A DNA stretch of 64,000 bases from Gossypium raimondii (lineage: Eukaryota; Streptophyta; Magnoliopsida; Malvales; Malvaceae): NCBI RefSeq assembly GCF_025698545.1, contig NC_068577.1, positions 1,707,501 through 1,771,500 of the forward strand, read 5' to 3'. Position 1 is the stretch's first letter. The number at the start of each line of letters is the position of its first letter. Of this stretch, positions 1-12,412 are shown piece after piece. Made by a program: the position numbers and the translations under genes. Under the pieces are notes generated by a model, which was not told where the DNA came from, searched no databases, and saw only the letters and a list, made by a program, of their open reading frames with translations.

Positions 1-1260
1 TGATCTTTTTGTGCCGTTATATTTTTTGCCCCGTCCTCTAGAGTCTAGACTATCAAATTGCATCTATCAATTTTGAATATTGGTGGATTATGTGATGAGA
101 TGAATTGGAGTGAGGATATGAAATGATGACTACAACTTTTATATGATTTTACTTGTGACATTTTTAAAATTTTAATACATAATTATATATTATTAATACA
201 TTTAATAAAACTCTTGATCGAGAATTGGGTATCATCTCGATTAAGAAATTACAGAAATGTCCTTAACTGAGACTTAGCTCATTTATTATATTACCAAACT
301 GCCCTTATTTTTATCAAAGCAATAATTGTTAGTTAGCATTTTTATCTTTTTATATAAAATCTAGAAAAAAAATTTCATGCTTATAACGGGATTTAAACCA
401 AAACGCCAAATATACACTCTCCCAACTTTACCATTTCAACTAAAGTAACATTGAGTACATATTCCATATGTGCTATTATTATTATTATTAGTTTCAAATC
501 TTACATTTTATTATTTATTTTATGTTACTTATAAACCCGCCTATGCGCTCTAAATACGTGGTTTCCACACGCATACGCGTGTGATTCTATTATTGTAAAT
601 ATTAATTAATATATAATTATATAAATTTATCATTAAATGAATAAAAATTTGGAAACTTTTAAATCAAAATAATAATAAATTCATTAAAATAATTACCAAA
701 AACTAGAATAAACAATGTATTATTTATAAAAGTGAGTATTTGGTACACGGACGGTTGTGTTTTATTATTATTTTACAAGTAGGTTTAAAAATTGACACGT
801 GTTTCTCTTTTTAAATATCTCTTAAAATATTTTACTAAACTTTTATAAGACATTTATCAATATTTTAACTCTACTTATAAAATCTAAAAATTTACCGACC
901 GTGCATCAAATATTTTTCTATTACTTTAAAAAATTGGAGGAAAGACAAAGGTATAAAGGCAAAAGAAGTTGAAATTGGCAACCCCCTTGCCTCTCAAAGG
1001 TACTGCCTTTACCAATGGCTACAAATTGAAAACAAGCAATTTTTTTTCCTTCTCCTTTTCTTCTTTATAAAAATCAAACAATTAATTTTGCAAAATAAAT
1101 ATAGTATAAATTTTATGATTATCTAATGATAAACATAAATTATATGTTTTATATAATGTTATAGTAAATATATATTTATTATCATAAATATATTTTTAAT
1201 TATTATTTAATATATATTATAAACTAAATATATAAAAAATATATAATTTTTGAGTTATAT
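1..1260. other. AT-rich intergenic DNA, no gene seen
   Basis: There is no open frame of note and no recognisable exon. The content is mostly A/T runs. Short stretches around 180-430 resemble degraded interspersed repeats. Confidence 0.5.
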
Positions 1261-1264
1261 AATA

Positions 1265-2335
1265 TGTTGGGGATGGACCCCTATAAGCAACAAATAAGAA
1301 CGAATAGAGAAAAACTGGACATAAATATTTACGTAGAAAAACTCTTCCGATGAAGAAGGTAAACAACCACGGAAAAAAAGAACTTTACTAAATAAGCAAT
1401 TTATCTAAAAAAGCACAAGATGGAGATAATAAAAAAACAAACTCTAAACTCCGAAAACAAAGTTCACTGGCTTAATTTTATAATGAAATAATGTTAAGTT
1501 TGATTTTATAATGTTTAGATAGAAATCTGATAAGACATTTTAAGAAAATATTTTCAAGTCAAATCAATTTTAAAGTTTGAAAATTGTTTTAAGAAAATTT
1601 TCTGAATGTTTTTACCCCAGATGCGATACCCAGGTCAAGGAGTGCACTCCCCGCCTTAGTAGTAAACAAAGTGACACAGAGGAACCGAACCTGTTTGACA
1701 AAGAGTGCGGTACCCAGCTTGGCAGTAAGCCATTTAGCAAAGGGGTACGAGCCCCATCTGAGTTGGTACCGCACCCCAAGCCACAATTTTGATTCCTCAA
1801 AACCCGCGGTACCAACCCCCACCTGATGAGGTACAACACCTCTCCCACCTTTGGTCCAATACTCGCACAAACTTTAAAAGAAAGAAAGAACCAAACCCCA
1901 AAACCTAGGGTACCAATACTTATTCATGTACAACTGCTTTTAATGCTCGAATTAATGTCTCTAACAACTTAATTTTGTCTCTAATCATTTCAAATTAAAT
2001 CAATGAAATAGTATAAATAGAGCTGAAGAAGACAAGAAGCAAGCTTACAATGTTTATTATGCATAATTCCAATATTTTTCATTATATTTCTCATATTTCT
2101 TCATACACATACTTCGGGTAGTTATTTCTTTCGATCTTTTAAGTGAGCTTAATTATTGTAATATCAACCTTTGAGAGGTATTTTTTGTTTGTCAAATGTA
2201 TTTCTTAAATTTGTGAGGCCTTCCTAGAAGTTTTGGATAGAAAACCTTAACAAAAGTGGACCTTAAATTAAGAAAATTAAGAAAATTTTTAGTTATGGCA
2301 AGATAAGATAGTAGAGGTAAACAATTACGACCTGT
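1265..2335 (+). mobile_element. Degraded Ty1/copia LTR with GGTACC palindromes
   Basis: The stretch reads like the U3-R-U5 of a copia LTR. A GC-richer part at about 1620-1920 holds repeated KpnI-type palindromes (ggtacc and near-copies at about 1710, 1765, 1809 and 1908). It is followed by a block at about 2214-2320 (key words 'gtgaggccttcctag', 'gatagaaaaccttaa', 'aagataagatagtagagg') that also occurs at 18117-18280 downstream of a second palindrome array. No gag or pol frame follows, so it looks like a solo or truncated LTR. The short frames in it on both strands are chance products of the repeated palindromes. Confidence 0.45.
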
Positions 2336-2339
2336 TGTT

Positions 2340-3042
2340 TTTTATTACCATTTTCTTCCAAATTTTGAAACACCAAATTACCTCCACTACGTATATATTA
2401 AGCTTAACAAATAATTTACTACAATTCGTTGTTAATATTATGATATATGAAATATAAATTTTAAATATTTTTAAGTAATTAATATAAAATCTTCATAAAA
2501 TTCAATTTGAATATATTAATTATATTTACAATTTATAGTAAATATAAATAAAATGCAAGCTAATAATTTTAACACACTTTTGAAAAACCAAAAGTTAAAT
2601 CTTTCAGCTTTTTAAGTCAATGCTAAGCACACCTATAGTTGGCTAAGCCCAATTTAACTCAAAACATGAACTCAAAATTTACCTAAAGCTCGCCTATATC
2701 ACTTCTTTTATTATTTAAAAAATATCATAAAATATAGAAAATAACATTAAAAACGAGACCTTCTAACTTGATAACCAAATCTTTGAACAAGTCTACTCAA
2801 GGCCATAAATAAATTGCAATTGTTCAAATGCAAGTAATATGGAAGTTTCATGCACCGGTAACACATAATTTCAGCTATGTTTATATAATTCAACATAAAA
2901 GGAAAGGCATTACCCCATAAGAATCCACAGATATAACCCAATATCAAAGCAAGTTCCAAGATCCAAAGTTGATATAGACATTACATTTATGTGAACCACA
3001 TAGTATAAAGTTCCATTTCAAAGTCGAAATGGTACATACATT
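2340..3042. other. Spacer and 3' flank of the ADF gene
   Basis: AT-rich spacer. The part nearest 3042 is presumably the 3' UTR of the minus-strand ADF gene. No other coding signal was seen. Confidence 0.5.
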
Positions 3043-4671
3043 TCAATTGGCACGGCTCTTTATGACATCGAGATCCATCTCGGAAGGATCGGTAGCTTGC
3101 AACTCTACCTGGATACCGTCCAATTCCCTTTTGAACCTGTCCTTTGAGCTCGCATAGATCATCTTGCTTCTTACTTTTGATGTATCAGGAGACCTTCAAG
3201 TACATAATGTTAACATATCAGTGCAGCAATTCAGGAGAGGTCACAAATATTACAAATGCATAATCACTTGTTGTTACCAGGCAATGAAAAAAATTCTGCT
3301 CTTCTGGCAGTTCTCATCGGTCACAAAATCAAAGTCATACACAGCATATCGACACTCATCGGCTGGAAGGCTAGCAGTGAAAGCCTCATAACTATCAGTA
3401 GGTTCACCAACCTTTTCCACAACAACTTGCTTTTGTTTTTCTTCGATCTTGAAAACTATGAAGCGGTAAGTCCTTTTAGCCTTCAGTTCTAAAAACTTCA
3501 GCTTGCAATCATCATGCACAGCCATTCCTGAAGCTGCGTTTGCCTGTGAACCATGAACAACCTCAGCCAGTATCATGTATCAACCAAGACAAACAGAAAT
3601 CCATATTGCTAGATAACAACTGAATAGTCAAACATTATAATAAGAGCTCCCAAATTACTAAGAATCTAGTCCATAATCAAGTGTTATAAATAAATCCTTC
3701 TTCATTTAAGAGAGCAAATCACATTGTTAGGAGGGGGTTTCAGAAAATTTAGTTTCACATTAGTTAAACAAACTGGTTGCGTCACTCTCCAAACCGTTCC
3801 ATTACTGGCCGATATGTACCGTTCCACTTTTAAACTAATAACAAGTAGTGTAAGTTCCATTCTAATCTAAATTTCGGACACACTTCTATAACTCGAAGGA
3901 CCTATTACTCATATTTATCCTATTTAATCAAATGGTTTTACAAACCGATGAATGACAACAATAGCCAGAAAACTAAAAAGATTTTTTTTGAAACAAGAAC
4001 AAAAAGGCCAATTCCCACCAAACATAAAATCCATTAAAATTGCCAAGTTAAATAATTTATTCCTTTCACTATAAATTGCTTAGCGAAAACATTGTAAATT
4101 ATTCCATCCTATTTTCTCAAGCACACCATTTACATTTTTATATATTCCTAAATTCCCAAATCCTAACTGTAATAATCAAGAAATTCAAATAGGCAAATTC
4201 TTTTGCGAAATTGTTCCAACTCAATCAACAGCCAAAAAACTTTCATTTGTAAAACAAAAAGAAAAAACTAAAATTAGAAATCATAATATATTCTAAAATC
4301 TAAATAAGTAAATAAAAAATGCAAAATGAAGCAAACCGGATGAGAGAAAAAATAATCGAACAAGAAAATCAACTCTTGAAAATCAAACACGTAACCGCAA
4401 TAGGTCAAACGGTCAAACATGAAAATCGAATCGAACATTGAAACCAGATCGGTGGAACTAAAAGACAGCCTAAACAAACCCTAAATTGAAGAAACATTAC
4501 TCCTAATTTTATGAAAACTAAACCTAATTCAACAAATCAAAAAAAAATTAATGCCTCAAATAAAAATGAAAAATAAATTGAAAAAAATGTGAGAACTGAA
4601 TATAATTCAGAGGTTAGGAAACAAGGAATAGTGAAGTAGAAAAATAGTTGATGAGAAGAGTCTTTTACCAT
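3043..4671 (-). CDS. ADF: Actin-depolymerizing factor (ADF/cofilin), 139 aa, 3 exons
   Basis: Binds G- and F-actin and severs or depolymerises filaments in the cytoplasm. Coding exons on the minus strand are 4671-4669 (the ATG alone, followed by GTAAAAGA), 3543-3278 and 3193-3043. The join gives a 420-nt frame of exactly 139 aa, the usual plant ADF length. Visible hallmarks are the N-terminus [10 protein letters not shown] with Ser6, the conserved phosphorylation site of plant ADFs, the core [14 protein letters not shown], and the long actin-binding helix block [20 protein letters not shown] near residues 90-109. Trp90 is split TG|G across intron 2. The 1.1-kb first intron directly after the start codon is the usual structure of this family. 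Sequence resembles subclass I ADFs; which paralogue cannot be said. No break was seen. Confidence 0.95.
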
Positions 4672-4889
4672 TTTTTTTCCCGAGAAAGCGAGGGAAATAG
4701 CAAGAAAGGCCGAGAAAATCTAGGGCTTCTTTGGAAGAGAATATAAGGGGAAAGAGATTGTAGTGATAATTGATGGACTTAGAGTTTTCTTCTTTTTTTT
4801 TCTTTTTTTCTTTTTTGGGGTTGGCGATAGCCGATAACTGCTTGAAAAAACCAAGGCTTTTCCATTTTTATATTTTTATTTTATTTTAT

Positions 4890-5441
4890 CAGGTAAACTA
4901 TCAAAATAGTCACTTTTATTTTCCTCAGTTTACATTTTAGTCATTTATATTTGAAATGTTACGTTTTAGTCACTTATGTTATTGTGTTGTAACATTTTAG
5001 TCATTGAGCCATTAATTGCGGTTAAGGGTGTAATGAGAAGCTGATGTGGCACATTAAATCATCATTTTAGACAAATTTAAGGTTAAATCATACAATTGGT
5101 TATCATATTTTTTCGTTTTGAGCAATTTTTTATTTTATGTTCTTAGAAATTTCCTTTTTTCTTTAATTTTTATTCTCTTATGTTTTTCTCTATTTTCTTC
5201 TCTTCTCCATCTCTTTAACTTAAAAGAAAAAATTGCTCAAAACAAAAAAAAATATAGGGACCAATTGTATAATTTAACCTAAAATTTTTGTTTGAAATGA
5301 TGATTTAACGTATCATGTCAGCCTACCTTTACACCGTTAACATCAATTAATGCTCAGTGACTAAAACGTAACATTTCAAACATAAGTGATTAAAATGTAA
5401 CCTTAGAGAAACAAAAGTGACTATTTTAACAGTTTACCCTT
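4890..5441. mobile_element. MULE-like MITE, long inverted repeats, 9-bp TSD
   Basis: The ends AGGTAAACTATCAAAATAGT and the inverse of ACTATTTTAACAGTTTACCC form imperfect terminal inverted repeats of well over 100 bp. A 9-bp direct repeat TTATTTTAT lies on both sides (4881-4889 and 5442-5450). The repeated words (tagtcacttttatt, acattttagtcac) recur in the related copy at 49618-50037. It has no coding capacity. Long TIRs plus a 9-bp duplication point to a Mutator-type non-autonomous element. Confidence 0.65.
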
Positions 5442-5499
5442 TTATTTTATTTCAATTTGGTACTTTCCTTTTTCTCTTTTTTTTCCTTATTCTTTTTCT

Positions 5500-5770
5500 T
5501 GCTTTCACGTTTTTTCTTTTTGGTGCGTGTCGCCGCGTGTGGTTTCATTGCTAAAGTTACAATGACTGTCATAAATTTGGTAAGATTTCCCAACTATAAG
5601 ACGACACGTGTTTTTATGTAGAAAACGTGCCACGTTGTGGAACGGTGACAGTGGCACTTTTTTGAGATAAGGAGGAAAGTGAGCGGAAAATTCCCGTCGA
5701 GAAAAAGGGTCGATGGTGAAATACGGTGCCGTTTGATGAACTTTGAAATTTAATACACAGCCCATTTTTA
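5500..5770. other. GC-richer island with ACGT-core motifs
   Basis: A short, less AT-rich stretch lies between two inverted-repeat elements. It holds CACGTG at about 5606 and CCACGT at about 5631. It may be a relic promoter or exon, but no convincing protein was found on either strand. Confidence 0.25.
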
Positions 5771-5834
5771 TTAAAAATATTTTTTATATCTATTTTATGA
5801 CTCATATTTGGTAAATTATTTATTATTTATTTTA

Positions 5835-6447
5835 GGTAAATTATACTAATAGTCATCTAATAATTAGTTTTTTGGCTATTTATCTATGAAAAGTTACAAA
5901 ATAATTACTAAACTATTTAATTTTATCGTTTTTGGTCACCAACTAACTAACCGTGGCGACTTTTAAATAGCATAATAACAATTTTAACCTCAACGTTTAT
6001 ACATTGTGTCAATTTACTTTTGATTCTAAAATTAAACCCTCAACATTTACACGTTATGTAATTTTGAGTTTTTTTCAATTTTATTTTTCTTTGTGACTCT
6101 TTCACCTAAAAACTAAAAATCAAATTAATCACTAAATTTGATTGAAAATATACAAAATAGAAACCCAAAATTCAAGATAATAATTTTAATATTTTTCTTA
6201 TTTTTAAAAAAATTAATCCTCAATGTCATAAAAAACAAAACTGCAAGAAAAAAAGACTAAATTACACAACGTATAAATATTGAGAGTTAAAATTGTTATT
6301 ATGTCAATTTTAAAAGCTACAACTGTTACCCGGCTAGTGACAGAAAAGGAAATTTTTTAACAACCGAGTGACCATTTTATAACCTTTTATAGTTGAGTGA
6401 TCCAAAAAATTTATTAATAATTAAGTGGCTGCTAGTATAATTTACCC
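5835..6447. mobile_element. MULE-like MITE (second subfamily), 9-bp TSD
   Basis: The left end GGTAAATTATACTAATAGTC and the inverse of the right end (GCAGCCACTTAATTATTA after GGGTAAATTATACTA) form long imperfect inverted repeats. A perfect 9-bp duplication TTTATTTTA lies at 5826-5834 and 6448-6456. The terminal motif resembles that of the 4890-5441 element, but the interior differs, so it is a sister subfamily. No frame of note. Confidence 0.6.
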
Positions 6448-6456
6448 TTTATTTTA

Positions 6457-7318
6457 TTTTGTCGAAAGACTTGTTTTTTTCCAAATATAATGCAGTCACA
6501 AAAAAAATACTAATAATTGGATTACATGTGTACATATACGAGTGTGAAAATGGCATATATTAAATAAAGTCACGTATGCTTTGAAACTAATGACAACATA
6601 ATATGTATAATATGCACAAAATTAAATAAAACATATAGTAGTTCATATTTTTTATTAAATGTCAAAATTTTACAATGTATGAAAGCTTTAAAGATCTACT
6701 AAAAGTTCTATATCACATGCGTATACGTGTGAAAATTATATATTTAAAATACGTAGTGTGTTTAAAAATAACATACAATAAATAATGAAGCATATGTTAT
6801 GAAACTAATTAATAATTACATTATCACTATATACAACTGATTGAGGTAATAAAAATGTAAATATTATATTAAAATAAAATTTTGATTTAGCGGTAAAGTT
6901 AACATTTTATAATTATAAATGGTATGCATTCAAATCCGATCTGAAAAAATATTTTCATAATTTCACTAACCAAGCTGGTGCTGGGTACACGTGACATCAG
7001 CTCAGTCAAGAGTTTAAAATAATAGTTTAGTATATATTAAAATAATTTTGAATATGTTGAATAATAAAGAGAGATGTTTTGTATCTCATAATAAACATCG
7101 ATAATAGTAATACCTTCGGCCATTGATCCTTCTATTTTATCTTTTTAACAAGTGGGTTGCACCTCGAACTTTTCAGACTGAGATTCGGGTCACACAACTC
7201 TACTACCATTACTAAGAAAAGCCAAATGTATACATTATTTCCCAATAAATTTCAACTACTAAAATTGGAAATATGGTAAATATATGTAATGGGATGAAAC
7301 TATGACAATGCTTTTGCA
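6457..7318. other. Spacer downstream of the bHLH gene
   Basis: AT-rich spacer with no exon. A tRNA-like word pair at about 6885-6945 (dttagcggtaaag-like, then attcaaatcc) might be a worn SINE, but this is not secure. The part next to 7318 would be the 3' UTR of the bHLH gene. Confidence 0.4.
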
Positions 7319-10300
7319 TTACATATTATTTAAATTTTCCAAGGATGATTGTTCTTCTTTTGTCACTCTTTGGGTAAATGAAATGGGAACCAAGCAAAGT
7401 CCTCTACTTTTTAGATCTTCTTGCTTCTTTCCAATCTCCTATTCAAACAAAATGCAAATTTATAAAACAAGAATTTAATAAAAATTTTAAAAAATTCAAA
7501 TTTTGATACGTTAATTGTCGAGTCGAGTTTAAACCGTTAAAAGAAATTAAAACCCAAATTTATACACTCAATTGAGCTTGACTCGATTAGAACAATATTT
7601 TATACTAGATTATATCATAATTTACCTGTGGATGAATAGCTCTAAGACTCTTATATGAGCTGCTCAGCATCTGAATTTGTTCTTGGAGAAGTTTGATATA
7701 AAGAGAAGCCTCTTGAAGGACTGAAGCAGTATCAGTCTGCAATGAATTCCCATCAACCCATACCAACTTTTAAGAACCAAATAATTTTACATTATTTATG
7801 TAATTTGGAAGTAATTAAAATTAAAACTTACCTTTCCATAGGGGGATACCAACTTTTGAAGAGCTGTGATTTTGTCACTTAGCTTTTGGCTTCTCCTCAC
7901 TGGCATATTCAACTAGAATGAAAAGTTATAAAACGATTGTTTTAGCTTCCTTTTTTACGTTAGTCAGCTATCGACTAAAAAAGATAAAATTTTCATAATT
8001 AGGTGACAAAGAAAACCCCAGAATCTCTATCGTAGTTTATGGCATTAGAAGCTGGAAAAATCCCATACCCTGAAATCCTTGATTTCTGTCCTTTCTTGAC
8101 TGCTTCTATGAGATTGCTCAAAGGAGGTTAATAATTTCTTCCTCTTGTTCTTGTTCCTCTCATCCAATGCTGTATTTGGGTCATTATTAAACCCAATCTC
8201 ACGTTTCCTTCCATTTTGAATGCTTTCCTAAGAAAAACCAAATCAATACTTGTGATTCACATATATTCCGAGAATATAATCTTCTAAATATATTAAAAAC
8301 GAGAAAAAAAATATTCATATCTAATACTCATATTAAAATTCGAGCAACATATTTAAAGGTGTTTATGAGCTGTACGGAACAAAGCTTATATATGGTATCA
8401 GGATCCGCAGATTGTAACGGTGCACCCTAAAATTTGAGAAATTTTCATTTCTCTTAAATTTTAAAAAAATAATAATTAGGCCCTCATAATTTTTGGAAAT
8501 TTTTTGAACTTTTAATTATTTTTTTTTTGAAATTTCTCATTAATCTCACAAAAAATTTATAAATTTTAATCAAACCCTTAATTTTTTTAAAACAAATTCT
8601 CATTAAACTCTTAAAAGTTTTGAAAATTTTACCAGCCACCCAAAACTTAGTCCCAACTCCCAAGACCTACCATTGTGTTATACTTGCACAAGTCCGACCA
8701 ACTTGAAATATATACTTAAATTATGCACAATCTAAATTAACTTAAATTCATCCATCTTATTTTTTCCTCTAATTGCCTATTGTAAATATGTATTATTTTA
8801 TTTAATATTATTTATTTTATCTAGCATCTCCATTTTAACGTCACCTAAATTTTGATCTTGGAAATACAATGTGCCTTATCAATACAGATTATTCAACTTT
8901 TAAACATAAACAACTTAATTTCTAAATATTTACAACATTCCCATTTTATTTTTCAAATAATATAATTTATATAAATTGAAAAACGGGCTGAATTGAACTA
9001 AACTCGAATTTTATACGGTAGAACTCAAACCCAACCCAATTTTTAAATGAAATTAATTTCTATACACATTTCTAATATTAATAACTTGACATAGAAGTGC
9101 CTACTAAAAGGAATCAAAGAGCTTACTTACCGATTCAAGATATGGAATTGCTAGCTTGCTGCTAAGTGACATAGATTGCTGAAAATTGTTGTCAAAATTG
9201 GAGCTACCATACTCGTAATCTAACATCACACAAAAGGGCATTTATTTATTTTACTTGCAATATTGCATGCATAAAACTATAAAAAAGAAGAAAAGAAAAG
9301 ACTGGATGAAACATGAATGCTATCCCTTTTCAATAATCTAATACTGTTATTTCTGAAAAAGGGGATGTTAGGCTGAGATTCACACACACAGAAAAGGGTT
9401 AAAAACTTTCTAAAAATAGTAAAAGGTGTGATAGAGATAGATAAGAAGCAAACCTTGTAAGAAATTAGAGTTAAAATGGGATTGGTAAGGAATAGCAAAG
9501 GCCCCATCTCTTATTTGGTTGTCATTGTAGAATATTTTGGGTTCCATAGAAAAGGCATCTCCATTCACATTTCTGCTAAGAGTTCAAAAGCAACCACTAA
9601 TTAAATTTGGGTTTTCTTTCAATATTTGTAAGTTCTTGACTTGCAAGAATTTTAATTCTTTTTGGCTTTTGTTTGTATGATTGTATCTATCACCTTTTTA
9701 TATTCCTTTTTTTGCAATTAAAGTAAAGCCATTCATGAAATCATCATTGAAGTACTCTTTGTTAATGGTTAATTGAATTTTGAGCTAAATTCCAGACATG
9801 CGAACACCATATATATATATATATATATAAGGGTAAATATACATTTTGGTACTTGAACTTAATTTTAAGGTTCAGATTGGTACTCAAGGTTTTTTTTTGT
9901 CCAATTAGATAAATGAACTTAGTTTTTTGGTTCAAATTGGTACATGAACTTCTTTCATAGTTCGGGTTCAAATAGGTAAATACTAAATTTGAACCAAAAA
10001 CCCAAGTCTAGGTACCAATTTGAATTAAGAAAGTTCAGGTGTCAAATTAATTAAACCTTAAAGCAAAGTTGAAGTACGTAATTGGACAAAAAAACATAGG
10101 TATTTAAGGTTTATATATATAAACTTGGCCTCAAGCCTTTTTTGTTCAATTAGATATCTGAACTTGGTTTTTTTTTTTTGTTCAAATTGGTTCAAATAAG
10201 TAAGTACTAATTTGGACAAAAAAAACCAAGTTCAGATACCGATTTGAATTATGAAACTAAGTTCAAGTATCCAATTGGAAAAAAAAAATCATAGTTACCA

Positions 10301-10647
10301 ATTTCAACCCTGAAACCAAATTCAGGTTCGGTAACTCTGAAACCAAGTTCAAGTACCAAAGTATGTATTAACCCTATATATAAGAAGGAAAAAAATTATT
10401 TAATACTACTCATAGTCTTAATTAATGCATAAAATAGCTTATACCCTTTGCTTTCCATCTGCATAAGGACATCCAAGTAAGGCATTTGAGCTTCACTGTT
10501 TCCTAAAACCAAGAAAAAGAAAACCCAGAAAAGTTAGCAATGGTGTACGTGTATATATATATAGGGTTTAGCTTATAAAATGATGATTATCGTACCAATG
10601 TTGTAGAACTGTGATGACAATGGTGAAAGATGAGCTGCTTTCCTCAT
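7319..10647 (-). CDS. Atypical bHLH transcription factor, 262-263 aa, 8 coding exons
   Basis: Likely nuclear transcription factor. Coding exons (minus): 10647-10596, 10502-10445, 9572-9454, 9219-9131, 8227-8069, 7912-7832, 7736-7626, 7438-7319. All borders are GT/AG, all phases agree, and the total is 789 nt. The bHLH lies at residues about 163-215: MPVRRSQKLSDKITALQKL, then the loop VSPYGKTDTASVLQEA, then YIKLLQEQIQML. The C-terminal block LKSRGLCLVPISFT is a hallmark of the plant subfamily containing AtbHLH103/112/113/114/123. The basic region lacks the His-Glu-Arg set of E-box binders, as is usual in that subfamily. Residues 107-159 hold a lysine/arginine-rich NLS-like run (RNKNKRKK). The third exon has a tandem acceptor TAGCAG, so one residue may be optional. 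The exact orthologue is not certain. Confidence 0.9.
9810..10375. repeat. Interspersed 'GGTACTTGAAC' repeat inside a bHLH intron
   Basis: A (TA)n tract at about 9811-9829 is followed by repeated phrases of the type 'ggtaccaatttgaac' and 'ccaattagataaatgaac' in both orientations. Similar sequence recurs at 15280-15405 and 53165-53525. It lies in the intron between the second and third coding exons of the bHLH gene. Confidence 0.5.
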
Positions 10648-10925
10648 CTTCAATCAGATTCTTTCACTGCTAAAAGATCAGAAGCTGGAAACTCAAAAGC
10701 CTTTGAGTTCAAAGCCTATTTAAAACTCAGTGAGTCCACTTTCATTAGGAAATGAAGAACAAGAACCATATATATGATGAAAAAGATATATATCATAAAA
10801 AATATTGATAAAATTAAACACACCTCTGATCTTCGCCGGCCGGCGGCGACTGAACAAATGAAGAGCTTTTGGGTTGGGGTTGTAGCAAAATATGAAGAGG
10901 CGATTTAAATCCGGCTATATAGAAA
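10648..10925 (-). promoter_or_regulatory. bHLH 5' UTR and promoter with TATA box
   Basis: CTATATAG at 10915-10922 on the minus strand would place transcription start near 10885. The leader at 10825-10860 is GC-rich (ccggcc repeats). A GAG|GTGTG word at 10824/10823 is a possible donor of a 5' UTR intron. The acceptor could not be fixed. Confidence 0.45.
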
Positions 10926-11279
10926 GATTTCTCTTCAAGGGTTTTTCTTTTGAGTGTAGGAAACTGTTCATTTCCTTTCTTAGAGACAAGTGAGGTTTAC
11001 AGCTTATTTATTGCATGAACATAAGATGGAACATCTAAGGTGACTCCTCAAAACCCATTTATTTATATACAAACATATAATATATTATATTATATGGTTA
11101 AACTACTTGGGCAGTCCTTATAATATAGATTTAATAGCAAATTTGTCATTCTACTATTTTTATTTGTACATAAATTACATCAATAGTGTTTGAACCTTGG
11201 TCGTGTAGGTGTCAACAAGGGGTTTTAACCATTACTCCTTCTACTCGTTCTACCATAATAGTGAGCAATTCTATCCAAA

Positions 11280-11690
11280 AATATTTAATTTTTGAGGTAA
11301 AAGTATCATGAGGCCTCTGTATTAAGAGTCAAATTGTATTTTACCCATTCTACTAAAGAAATAGATAAATTAATCTCAGTATGTTAGATCAAAGAGCAAA
11401 TAGATTGTTTCTGTTAAAATTTTCATCCATTTGTACTATTAAAGACTACCGTGGCTAATGAAATAATCAAATAGTGACACGTGACATGCTGCGTGTACCT
11501 CATGCTGACATGTAAGGCCCTTTTTTAAACAGTACAAATGGATGAAATGTTTAACAGAAGGGCTGGTTTGCTTTTTAATCTAACGTATAAAGATTAATTT
11601 GCCTATTTTTTGAATAGAAGGGAAAAATGCAAACCGACTCCTAGCATAGGGGTCTCTATGATACTTTTACCAATTTTTGAAGCAAATAGA
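11280..11690. mobile_element. Inverted-repeat element, family 'CATCCATTTGTAC'
   Basis: The left half (tttcatccatttgtactatt at about 11425) and right half (gtacaaatggatgaaatg at about 11531) are inverted copies. The outer parts also pair (cctctgtattaagag versus ggggtctctatgatac). A related copy is at 48030-48365. There is no protein coding. TSD not resolved. Confidence 0.45.
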
Positions 11691-12320
11691 TCAAATTGTA
11701 AACGATGTTAAAAATATGTTGGCTGATTAATAAATGTTGGGCACAACGGTAGAACACATTGCACTGACAGAAAGATAACTTTGGTTCTAACCTTGGAGGC
11801 GACATTGTTGAAATTGACCACCACGAACCTAGAAAAAATTAGTCTTCATAGACTGTAAACTAACTTATCTTATTTTAAACTCACTTGAAAAAAAGTGTGC
11901 AGTTTATTTCTCATCAAAAAAAATTCTTTTCAAGTCACTTTAAAACACATCAAGTCGTCGGTATATTTACGGTAGAAGGACTAATTTGCTTTTTAACTTA
12001 TATTATAGGAACCCATTGAATAATTCAACCTTATATGAATGTGTGGAAGCAAAAACCATAAATGTGTTTATGTACTTATGTACATGTATTATGTGTGAGA
12101 GGTTTAATTTGCTGGCATCTTATGATCGGTTTGATTTCGCTTTCACATAAAATATTGACTTAATTTGATTAATGAAAATTGAAGTGATTAATTATTATAA
12201 TCAGGATTTAATAATTGAAAAAATTGTTAAGTCAAAACTTAAACTTTATTGCATCAACTTAGACTCAGCTTTTGGCATGGATTGCTTTTAACTTATTTTA
12301 TTATTTCTTATATTTCCCTC

Positions 12321-12412
12321 GATTGAGTCTTAGTTCGATTGGTATGGGCATTATTACCAATACAGGAGGACGTGGATTCGAGTACGCTGAAACGCATTAT
12401 CCTCCTATTTAC
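12321..12412 (+). mobile_element. tRNA-derived SINE, copy 1
   Basis: Head 'gattgagtcttagttcgatt' and 'ggattcgagtacgctg' match the same-family copies at 14766, 27156, 42211, 44590(-) and 47646(-). It carries a tRNA-type A box (tagttcgattgg) and B box (ggattcgagta). The 3' part is shortened compared with the copy at 42211. Confidence 0.55.

Noticed and set aside
1589-1870. Overlapping frames of 71-93 codons at 1.6-1.9 kb
   Set aside because: They come from the palindromic GGTACC repeats in an LTR; both strands are open for the same reason.
5505-5765. 86-codon minus frame in the GC-richer island
   Set aside because: No family match, and bounded by repeats; kept only as a possible relic island.
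9277-9507. 76-codon minus frame in the bHLH gene
   Set aside because: Intron and exon in the wrong frame; the exon at 9572-9454 is explained by the spliced model.
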